Source: CAZXFA01 sp964640085 (GTDB lineage: Bacteria; Actinomycetota; UBA4738; HRBIN12). From it: a stretch of 64,000 bases of DNA. The notes under the pieces are model-generated. The model was given only the letters and a program-made list of their open reading frames with translations. It ran no database searches and was not told where the DNA came from. The stretch is from positions 186,001-250,000 of the forward strand of contig CAZXFA010000001.1 of NCBI GenBank assembly GCA_964640085.1, written 5' to 3'. Position numbers and translations under genes: made by a program. Below are positions 1-6,218 of the stretch, piece by piece (the stretch's first letter is position 1; each line of letters starts with the position of its first letter).

Positions 1-61
1 CACCACTCTAGGGAATCCCGACGCCTCCACCCCGGGGCACCGTGCCCCGTGCGGTCCGGTC

Positions 62-83
62 CGTTACGGTCACCCGTGTAACG
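62..83. promoter_or_regulatory. Inverted repeat upstream of the thioredoxin reductase fusion gene
   Basis: The first 136 bases hold no gene. The only structure I see is the inverted repeat CGTTAC (62-67) and GTAACG (78-83) with a 10-base spacer, about 55 bases before the start codon. A TACCGT hexamer at about 103-108 could be a -10 box. The repeat could be an operator, but no family can be assigned. Confidence 0.25.
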
Positions 84-136
84 CCGGGGCGCGGACGCGG
101 ACTACCGTGCATCCGTTGTCCACGGGAGGGTCGTCG

Positions 137-1348
137 ATGGCCGACATGATCCAGGTCTACGGCGCGAGCTGGTGCCCCGACTGCCGCCGTGCCAAGCGCT
201 TCCTGTCGGACCAACGGATCGGCTTCGCCTGGCACGACATCGAGGAGGAGCCCGAGGGGCTCCGCGTCGTCCAGGAGCGGAACGGCGGGAACAACGTCAT
301 CCCCACGATCGTCTTCCAGGACGGCTCGCACCTGTCCGAGCCGACGAACGAGGAACTGGCGACGAAGCTCGGCCTCGAGCGCACTGCGATGCAGCACCTG
401 TACGACCTGATCGTGATCGGCGGCGGTCCAACAGGGCTCACCACCGCGATCTACGCCGCGCGCGAGCTGCTCGAGACCCTCGTGATCGACAGCAAGGGGC
501 TGGGCGGCCAGGCCGGCGTCACCGAGCGTCTGGACAACTACCCGGGGTTCCCCGACGGGATCGGTGGCGGCGAGCTCGCCGACCGGATCGTGCACCAGGC
601 TCGGCGGTTCGGCGTCGAGCTGCTCCAGGCGGTCTCGGTGGTGGCGGTGTCGAGCGACGGCGAGCAGGTCGACGTCGAGACCGCCACCGGGGACCACTAC
701 CACGCCCGCGCGGCGCTGGTGGCCACCGGCTCGACCTACCGGCGCACCGGCGCCGAGGGCGAGGACGAGCTGATCGGGGCCGGGATCCACTTCTGCGCCA
801 CTTGCGACGGCCCGTTCTACCGAGGGGCCGAGGAGCTCGTCGTGCTGGGCGGCGGGAACAGCGGCCTGGAGGAGGGCCTGTTCCTGACGCAGTTCGCCGA
901 GCGAGTGACCATCGTCCAGCGCGGCGACCGGCTCACCGCGAGCAAGCTGCTCCAGGACAAGGTCGCGAGGCACGACGGGATGCGGATCCTGCTGAACAAG
1001 GACGTGCTGCGGTTCGTCCCGAAGGAGGGTGGCAAGCTGGGCGCGGTCCAGCTCCGGGACCAGGTGACGGGTGAGACCGAGGAGTTGCACCCCGCCGCCG
1101 TGTTCGTGTTCATCGGCCTGGACCCGAACACCGACGTCGTGAGAGGGAGCGCCGAACTCGACGACCGCGGCCTGATCCTGACCGACATGGGGTTCATGAC
1201 GAGCCTTCCGTGCGTGTTCGCGGCGGGCGACGTCCGCTCGGGCTCGACCAAGCAGCTCGCGTCGGCGGTCGGAGAGGGCGCGGCTGCGGCGATCGCGATC
1301 CGGCAGTTCCTGGAGGCCCAGGAGGCCAAGCCCGTCCACGCGATGTGA
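137..1348 (+). CDS. Glutaredoxin (mycoredoxin-like)-thioredoxin reductase fusion
   Basis: A 403-residue two-part redox enzyme, predicted cytosolic. Residues 1-80 are a glutaredoxin fold with the dithiol motif CPDC at 13-16. Residues 88-400 are a thioredoxin-reductase-type flavoprotein with the FAD loop GGGPTG (95-100), the redox-active CATC (220-223) and the NADPH loop GGGNSG (238-243). Thioredoxin reductases are normally about 310-330 residues, so the extra length is the fused N-terminal domain. The fusion implies that electrons pass from NADPH via FAD and CATC to CPDC within one chain. I chose ATG 137 because GGGAGG lies just upstream, rather than an in-frame ATG at 107. The next gene starts 10 bases downstream with its own Shine-Dalgarno sequence, so the two are probably co-transcribed. 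The physiological substrate is unknown. Confidence 0.9.
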   Translation: MADMIQVYGASWCPDCRRAKRFLSDQRIGFAWHDIEEEPEGLRVVQERNGGNNVIPTIVFQDGSHLSEPTNEELATKLGLERTAMQHLYDLIVIGGGPTGLTTAIYAARELLETLVIDSKGLGGQAGVTERLDNYPGFPDGIGGGELADRIVHQARRFGVELLQAVSVVAVSSDGEQVDVETATGDHYHARAALVATGSTYRRTGAEGEDELIGAGIHFCATCDGPFYRGAEELVVLGGGNSGLEEGLFLTQFAERVTIVQRGDRLTASKLLQDKVARHDGMRILLNKDVLRFVPKEGGKLGAVQLRDQVTGETEELHPAAVFVFIGLDPNTDVVRGSAELDDRGLILTDMGFMTSLPCVFAAGDVRSGSTKQLASAVGEGAAAAIAIRQFLEAQEAKPVHAM

Positions 1349-1358
1349 AGGAGCGGCC

Positions 1359-1559
1359 GTGGAACCGAGCGAGATCTTCGAGCTGATCGTGAAGGCGGAC
1401 GAGAAGCTGAAGTATGCCACCTCCGGGAAGGAGGACGTCCGGCGTCGTCAGGCGCGCGAGCTCCTGGAGCAGGCTCGAGCGGAGGCCGCGAGCATCGGGA
1501 ACGACGCGCTGGTCCGGCAGGCCGAGACGCGCCTGGCTGACCTGGACCTCACGGGCTAG
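1359..1559 (+). CDS. Small charged helical protein, function unknown
   Basis: A 66-residue protein starting at GTG 1359 with AAGGAG directly upstream (1349-1354). It is rich in Lys, Glu, Arg and Ala with heptad-like spacing and is predicted to be an all-helical hairpin. It has no Cys, signal peptide or membrane segment. It follows the thioredoxin reductase fusion by 10 bases, so it is probably its operon partner. Its 3' end overlaps the convergent anti-sigma gene by 11 bases. I recognise no family and assign no function. Confidence 0.7.
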   Translation: MEPSEIFELIVKADEKLKYATSGKEDVRRRQARELLEQARAEAASIGNDALVRQAETRLADLDLTG

Positions 1560-1818
1560 GGCCGGGCTCGACCTCCTCGCGCCAGCGGCGGTAGACGTCG
1601 AGCAGGGCCTCCCTCGCCGCGACAGGGATCTGCTCCTCGGAGAGCGCGCCCGCCACGCGGATCGTGGTCCGGATCTGCTCCAGGTAGTTGGTGCACGCGT
1701 CGCAGCCAGCGAGGTGGGTCTCGAACCGGGCGCGCTCCGTTTCGGGGAGCGTGCCCTCCAGGTATTCGGTCACGAGCTCGACGAGGCTCTTGCAGTTCAT
1801 GCTCTCGGGCGAGGTCAT
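1549..1818 (-). CDS. Zinc-finger anti-sigma factor
   Basis: An 89-residue soluble protein with the HxxxCxxC signature (His35, Cys39, Cys42) of the ZAS/zf-HC2 anti-sigma domain. That family binds zinc and sequesters an ECF sigma factor, often with thiol oxidation as the release signal. The start codon overlaps the stop of the upstream sigma gene as ATGA (1815-1818), which implies translational coupling and a cognate pair. There is no membrane segment, so it would act in the cytosol. The thioredoxin reductase fusion ends opposite its 3' end, so a redox-stress regulon would fit, but this is inference. Confidence 0.85.
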   Translation of the reverse strand: MTSPESMNCKSLVELVTEYLEGTLPETERARFETHLAGCDACTNYLEQIRTTIRVAGALSEEQIPVAAREALLDVYRRWREEVEPGPSP

Positions 1819-2477
1819 CCCGCCCCCTCCGGTGCGAGGTAGCTCTCGAGCGCGCGCCGGATCTTCGCCCGGGCACGATGGAGGAGCACCCGCTGATTGG
1901 TCTCGGTGAGGTCCAGGGCGTTACGCACCTCGTCCGATGTCCAGCCGTGGACGTCGCGCAGCCGGATCACCGCGGCCTGGTTGGGGGGCAGAGCATCGAT
2001 GGCCTCCTCCACCCGAGCGAGCGTCTCCCGGGACAGCAAGCGCTCCTCCGGGACCTCGTCCCAGCCGACGAGGGGCGACGCCCAATGACCGGGCGAGCGA
2101 GGGTCGTCGTCCGGGCGGAACCGGTCGGGATCCACGGTCGGCGCGGCCTCGTCCTCTGAGGGACCCAGCGAGGAGAACGGCACGCTGCGCGCCTCACGCG
2201 CACCGCGGGTCTTCGCGATGTTCACCAGGATGCGGAAGATCCACGTCCGCAGCGAGGAGCGACCCTCGAACCCGTCGAGTCCCCGGAGCACGCCGAGCCA
2301 GGCATCCTGAACCACCTCCTCGGCAACCGCCCGGGTGGAGACGTACATCCGCGCGATCCGGAGCATCGAGGCCTGGTACCGATCGACGAGCTCCATGAAG
2401 GCCTGCTCGTCGCCGGTCCGCAGACGTTCGAGGAGGCGCAGATCCTCGCTCGAGGCTCGGGGCGACACATCGGTCAT
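1815..2477 (-). CDS. ECF-family RNA polymerase sigma factor
   Basis: A 220-residue sigma-70-family protein with region 2 at about residues 15-90, a linker rich in Asp and Pro, and region 4 at about 150-205 with the helix-turn-helix near the C terminus. It lacks regions 1 and 3, as usual for ECF sigmas. I chose ATG 2477. Upstream in-frame codons read through low-quality sequence, and a TAGGCT box (2491..2486) sits 8 bases before the ATG, which suggests a leaderless mRNA. It is coupled by ATGA to the zinc anti-sigma gene. Its target promoters are unknown. Confidence 0.9.
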   Translation of the reverse strand: MTDVSPRASSEDLRLLERLRTGDEQAFMELVDRYQASMLRIARMYVSTRAVAEEVVQDAWLGVLRGLDGFEGRSSLRTWIFRILVNIAKTRGAREARSVPFSSLGPSEDEAAPTVDPDRFRPDDDPRSPGHWASPLVGWDEVPEERLLSRETLARVEEAIDALPPNQAAVIRLRDVHGWTSDEVRNALDLTETNQRVLLHRARAKIRRALESYLAPEGAG

Positions 2478-2503
2478 CGGCGCGGAGCCTAGCGCGCCGC
2501 CGG

Positions 2504-3571
2504 CTACCCGGGGCGGGCGGCCCCCGCGAACCGATCCCAGTAGATGGTCCGCACCTGCACCACGGTCCCCGTGTGCGGGGAGTCGATCATCCGACCGCCG
2601 CCCACGTAGATCCCGACGTGCGAGATCGGGCTGTAGTAGAACACGAGGTCGCCGGGTCGCAGGTCTTCCCGGGCGACGTGGGGAAGCGACGCGTACTGGG
2701 CCGCGGAGGAGTGCGGGAGGTACACGCCCGCGTGCGACCAGGCCCACATCGTGAAGCCCGAGCAGTCGAACCCGGTCTCCGGGCTCGATCCGCCCCACTG
2801 GTAGGGGGTCCCGATCATCGAGTACGCCGCGTCGAGCACGGCCTGCACGTTCGCGTTGGGGGCGGGCGGTGCCGGGATCGGCGAGGGACCCGGCGAGCCG
2901 GTGGCGGCCGACTGCTGGGCAGCGGACTCCGCGGCCGCGGCCGCGGCCGCGCGAGCCGCCCGCCGGGCGGCGACGGCCTCTCGGTACTCGCGGTCGAGGG
3001 TCTGGTAGAGGTCTCGGGCCTCGTCGACCTTGGCCTCGATCTGGTCGCGCTTGGCGTCGAGGTCCTCGACGATCGCGGCGCGCTCATCGACCGCCGCTCG
3101 GAGCTCGTCGGCCATCCAGCGGGCCTGCTGCCGCGCGCGCTCGGCCTCGGCGGCCAGGTCGGCGTCCGCCTCGGCCATGCTCCCGATGAACTCGAGGCGG
3201 TCGGAGAAATCGGCCAGAGAGGTGGCGTCGAACAGGACCGAGAAGCGGGTGCCGACGCCTCGGTACGCGCGGGCGGCGCTCGCGTTCAGTCGGGCGATCG
3301 CGCGGTCGGCCTGGGTCCGCGCGCGCTCCGCGCCGGCGCGCACCTCGGCCAGGCGCTCCTGGACCTGCTGCAGGCGGATCTGGGCCTGGTTGTACTCCTC
3401 CACCAGCAGCGAGAGCTCGCGGTTCAGCGCGTCCAGCCGGGCCTTGGCCCGCTCGACCTCCTCGCGCGTCGGAGCCGCCGAGGCGAGGGAGGTGAACCCG
3501 AAGGTGGCGGAGAGGACGATCAGCGCGGCCGCGAGGGGCCGCGCCCCGAGGCGCCGGTGAGTCCCTCTCAT
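2504..3571 (-). CDS. Secreted NlpC/P60 peptidoglycan endopeptidase with coiled-coil domain
   Basis: A 355-residue exported hydrolase. It has a signal peptide at about residues 1-32 ending in an Ala-rich cleavage region, a long coiled coil at about 33-215, an Ala/Pro-rich linker, and an NlpC/P60 domain from about 243. The catalytic residues are visible: Cys270 in DCSG, His318 in SHVGIYVG and a third polar residue His333. This layout matches RipA/RipC/CwlO-type cell-separation hydrolases, which cut D-Glu-mesoDAP bonds in peptidoglycan stems. GGAGGGAG precedes the ATG. A consensus-like promoter and a 7-bp hairpin lie in the leader. It is a single gene, convergent with nothing and flanked by tRNA-Pro. 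Confidence 0.9.
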   Translation of the reverse strand: MRGTHRRLGARPLAAALIVLSATFGFTSLASAAPTREEVERAKARLDALNRELSLLVEEYNQAQIRLQQVQERLAEVRAGAERARTQADRAIARLNASAARAYRGVGTRFSVLFDATSLADFSDRLEFIGSMAEADADLAAEAERARQQARWMADELRAAVDERAAIVEDLDAKRDQIEAKVDEARDLYQTLDREYREAVAARRAARAAAAAAAESAAQQSAATGSPGPSPIPAPPAPNANVQAVLDAAYSMIGTPYQWGGSSPETGFDCSGFTMWAWSHAGVYLPHSSAAQYASLPHVAREDLRPGDLVFYYSPISHVGIYVGGGRMIDSPHTGTVVQVRTIYWDRFAGAARPG

Positions 3572-3590
3572 CTCCCTCCGGACACGACGA

Positions 3591-3608
3591 AGGCTGTCAT
3601 CCGACAGC
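3591..3608 (-). other. Leader hairpin of the NlpC/P60 gene
   Basis: GGCTGTC and GACAGCC with a 4-base loop form a 7-bp hairpin between the promoter and the Shine-Dalgarno sequence of the NlpC/P60 gene. It is too small and too isolated to be a known cell-wall-linked riboswitch such as ydaO. Confidence 0.4.
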
Positions 3609-3615
3609 CCGAGAT

Positions 3616-3644
3616 GAGGCTATCCGGGGCCGGTAGGGTCGTCA
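3616..3644 (-). promoter_or_regulatory. Promoter of the NlpC/P60 gene
   Basis: On the minus strand TTGACG (3644..3639) and TAGCCT (3621..3616) are separated by exactly 17 bases. This is a housekeeping-type promoter. Predicted transcription starts near 3609, about 38 bases before the start codon. Confidence 0.6.
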
Positions 3645-3677
3645 AACGTCCGCCGTTCCCCTGTGGAGGAATCCGGC

Positions 3678-3694
3678 GCCGGGCTCCGCCCGGC
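3678..3694 (-). terminator. Hairpin downstream of tRNA-Pro
   Basis: GCCGGGC and GCCCGGC with a TCC loop form a 7-bp GC hairpin 8 bases after the encoded CCA of tRNA-Pro on the minus strand. No U tract follows, so it is a terminator or processing hairpin by position only. Confidence 0.4.
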
Positions 3695-3701
3695 AGGGCT
3701 G

Positions 3702-3778
3702 TGGTCGGGACGGCGGGATTTGAACCCGCGACCTCAGCGTCCCGAACGCTGCGCGCTACCAAACTGCGCCACGTCCCG
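3702..3778 (-). tRNA. tRNA-Pro (anticodon CGG)
   Basis: The cloverleaf was read on the minus strand. The acceptor stem is CGGGACG/CGTCCCG, the anticodon stem CAGCG/CGCTG encloses loop TTCGGGA with anticodon CGG, and the T loop is GTTCAAATC. Discriminator A and CCA are encoded at 3702-3705. It reads CCG proline codons. Confidence 0.95.
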
Positions 3779-3834
3779 CGGAGGCAGAGTCTACCGGCTC
3801 GTCCAGGCACCGACCGGGTACAGTCGAGCGAGTC

Positions 3835-4872
3835 ATGCCGGCCATGAGGATCGCGCAGCTGTGCCCGCCCTGGCTCGCCGTTCCACCGAAGGGGTACGGC
3901 GGGATCGAGTGGGTCGTGGCGCTCCTTGCCGACGGGCTGGCCGAGGCCGGCCACGACGTGACGCTGTTCGCCACCGGCGACTCCGAGACCCGGGCGAAGC
4001 TCGCCTACGTGTTCGAGCAGGCCCCGGGGTCGAAGGCGATCAACGACATCGCGCTGGACACCACCCATACACTGTTCGCGCTCCGCGACGCCCGGGATCG
4101 GTTCGACGTGATCCACGTCCACACGCCGTTCTCGGCGTTGGCGGCGGCGGTGGAGACCGGCGCCCCCATCGTCCACACGTTGCACGGGCCTTTCGCACCG
4201 GAGATGCGCCGCCTGTACTCCTTCGTGGCGCAGCGCGCGTGGTTCGTCGCGATCAGCGAGGCGCAGAAGGCCTCCGGCCCCGACCTCCGGTACGGCGGCG
4301 TGGTCCACAACGGGATCGACATGGGCCTGTACACGCTCCGGGAGGAGAGGGAGGACTTCGTCCTGTTCCTCGGTCGCGCGGCCCCGGAGAAGGGATGGCG
4401 GCGCGCGATCGAGGCGGCTAAGGCCGCGGGCGAGCGGCTCGTCTCGGCGGTGAAGATCGCTCACCCGACCGAGGTCGAGGAGTGGGACCAGGTCCAGCCC
4501 ATCCTCCCCTCGGACTTCGAGGTGATGGGCGAGATCACGCAGGAGGAGAAGGTCGCGCTGCTCCAGCGCGCCAAGGCCGTGCTCTTCCCGATCGACTGGC
4601 CGGAGCCGTTCGGACTGGTCATGACCGAGGCGATGGCGTGCGGGACCCCGGTGATCGGGACCCCTCGTGGTTCGGTCCCCGAGGTGATCGAGGATGGGGT
4701 GACCGGATGGATCGTACCGGTGGAGGACTACGTGCCGGAGGCCGCCGAGCGTATGGGCCGGTTGACGGAGATCGACCCGCATGCGTGCCGCGAACGTGTC
4801 CAGCGCCTCTTCTCCAAGGAGGCCATGGTGTCCGGCTACGAGCGGGTGTTCGAGCTCGCCGTCGCGGGCTGA
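3835..4872 (+). CDS. GT4-family glycosyltransferase
   Basis: A 345-residue GT-B-fold glycosyltransferase. The N-terminal acceptor half has the typical glycine loop (PKGYGGIEW, about residues 18-26). The C-terminal donor half has the EPFGLVMTEAMACGTPVIG region, where family 4 enzymes bind the nucleotide-sugar phosphate. The substrate cannot be read from the sequence. Cytosolic or membrane-peripheral assembly of a cell-surface glycan or glycolipid is usual. A TACAGT box (3819-3824) lies 10 bases before ATG 3835 and there is no Shine-Dalgarno sequence, so the mRNA is probably leaderless. ATG 3844 is the alternative. The 3' end overlaps the convergent metallophosphoesterase by 37 bases. Confidence 0.88.
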   Translation: MPAMRIAQLCPPWLAVPPKGYGGIEWVVALLADGLAEAGHDVTLFATGDSETRAKLAYVFEQAPGSKAINDIALDTTHTLFALRDARDRFDVIHVHTPFSALAAAVETGAPIVHTLHGPFAPEMRRLYSFVAQRAWFVAISEAQKASGPDLRYGGVVHNGIDMGLYTLREEREDFVLFLGRAAPEKGWRRAIEAAKAAGERLVSAVKIAHPTEVEEWDQVQPILPSDFEVMGEITQEEKVALLQRAKAVLFPIDWPEPFGLVMTEAMACGTPVIGTPRGSVPEVIEDGVTGWIVPVEDYVPEAAERMGRLTEIDPHACRERVQRLFSKEAMVSGYERVFELAVAG

Positions 4873-5741
4873 TCGACCGACCGGAGCTCGAGCAGCGTCG
4901 CCTCGGGCGGGCACAGGAACCGGAACGGGGCGAACTTGCTCGTCCCCAGGCCAGGCGACACGTGGACGACCGAGCCGCCCATCCGCAGGAGCCCTGAGAC
5001 CAGCCGCCGCGGCAGGTGCGAGTTCGTGACCAGCGGGCCGACCAGCGGCAGCCGCACCTGCCCTCCGTGGGTGTGACCGGCGACGACGAGCGCGTAACCG
5101 CACGCCACCGCTTCCGGGATCGAGTCGGGCGAGTGCATCACGGCGAAGCCGAACCGCTCGGGCGCCTCGCGCGGCACGAGGCGCAGGTCCTGTCGCCGGA
5201 TGTGGGCGTCGTCCAGCCCGAGCAGCTCGATCGGTAGGCCGTCGAGATCGACCTGCGTCCTGACGTTCGTCAGGCTGCGCCAGCCGTCGGCCTCGAGGAG
5301 CTCCACGAGGTCGCGGTGGCGCCCACGAGGGGCTCGTCGCCGTTTGCGGTTCGCCGGCGCGACGAAGTAGCGGAACGGGTTCAGCGGTCGCGGCACGTAG
5401 TAGTCGTTGGAGCCGAGCACGAACCACGATGCCAGTCGCCCGCGGACCGGCCGCAGCGCCTCCAGGGTGCGCTCTACCGCCTCGGGTTCGCCCAGGAAGT
5501 CCCCGGTCACGACGCTCACGTCGGCCGACGGGAGCGAGGCGAGGAACTCGGCCTTGCGTCGGTCGTCCCGCACGAAGTGCAGGTCAGACAGGTGCAGCAC
5601 GGTCAGGGGCCGGGGCGCGCCCGCCGGTAGGATGTGGATCGTCTGGCGGACCAGGCGGTAGGCGCGCCGTTCGACGAAGACGCCGTAGGCGATGCAGAGC
5701 ACGCCGACGCCGAGGATGCCGAGCAGGATCGGAACGAGCAC
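4836..5741 (-). CDS. Membrane-anchored calcineurin-like metallophosphoesterase
   Basis: A 301-residue protein with an N-terminal membrane helix (about residues 2-24) followed by a metallophosphoesterase domain. Metal-binding motifs are visible: DLH, GD in VTGDF, a GSND in place of the common GNHD, and GHTHGGQ. The catalytic face could be on either side of the membrane. Related proteins include YkuE/YaeI-type lipid or nucleotide phosphoesterases. It starts at GTG 5741 with TAGACT (5755..5750) 8 bases upstream, consistent with a leaderless transcript. It is divergent from the YqeY gene with only 15 bases between start codons. Confidence 0.85.
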   Translation of the reverse strand: MLVPILLGILGVGVLCIAYGVFVERRAYRLVRQTIHILPAGAPRPLTVLHLSDLHFVRDDRRKAEFLASLPSADVSVVTGDFLGEPEAVERTLEALRPVRGRLASWFVLGSNDYYVPRPLNPFRYFVAPANRKRRRAPRGRHRDLVELLEADGWRSLTNVRTQVDLDGLPIELLGLDDAHIRRQDLRLVPREAPERFGFAVMHSPDSIPEAVACGYALVVAGHTHGGQVRLPLVGPLVTNSHLPRRLVSGLLRMGGSVVHVSPGLGTSKFAPFRFLCPPEATLLELRSVDQPATASSNTRS

Positions 5742-5756
5742 GGGAAGGCAGTCTAC

Positions 5757-6218
5757 GTGGGCGGCTCCACTCTACGGGACCGGGTGCGCGAGGAGCTGAC
5801 GGCCGCGCTGAGGGCGGGCGACAAGCTCCGGCTCGGAGCGCTGCGTATGCTCCAGACCGCGATCGTGAACCGCGAGAAGGATGTGCTGCACCAGCTCTCG
5901 GACGACGAGGTCCGCGAGGTTGCCGCGCGCGAGGTGAAGAAGCGCACCGAGTCGATCGAGGCGTTCGACGCCGCCGGCCGGGCGGAGCTCGCCGAGAAGG
6001 AGCGCGCCGAGCGCGACGTGCTGCGCCCCTATGCCCCCGAGCAGCTCGACGAGGCCGCGGTGGACGCGCTGATCGACCAGGCGATCGCCACCACCGGCGC
6101 GACGTCTCCGCGGGACCTCGGCAAGGTCATGGGCGCGGTCATGGGGGCGGCGAAGGGCGCGGTGGACGGATCCGTGGTTCAGGCCAAGGTCCGCGATCGG
6201 CTCGAGGGCGGAGCCTAG
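5757..6218 (+). CDS. GatB/YqeY-domain protein
   Basis: A 153-residue protein, the usual length of stand-alone YqeY proteins, which resemble the tRNA-binding tail of GatB. The conserved RLGALRMLQTAI region and the C-terminal DLGKVMGAVM helix are present. YqeY proteins are thought to act in tRNA-dependent amidation or tRNA binding, but the exact role is not established. GTG 5757 was chosen because GGGAAGG lies upstream and the length then fits the family. The 3' end overlaps the convergent penicillin-binding protein by 4 bases. Confidence 0.88.
   Translation: MGGSTLRDRVREELTAALRAGDKLRLGALRMLQTAIVNREKDVLHQLSDDEVREVAAREVKKRTESIEAFDAAGRAELAEKERAERDVLRPYAPEQLDEAAVDALIDQAIATTGATSPRDLGKVMGAVMGAAKGAVDGSVVQAKVRDRLEGGA

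Noticed and set aside
3572..3701. ydaO (c-di-AMP) riboswitch before the NlpC/P60 gene
   Set aside because: The leader is only about 40 bases after the promoter and holds one small hairpin, too short for that RNA.
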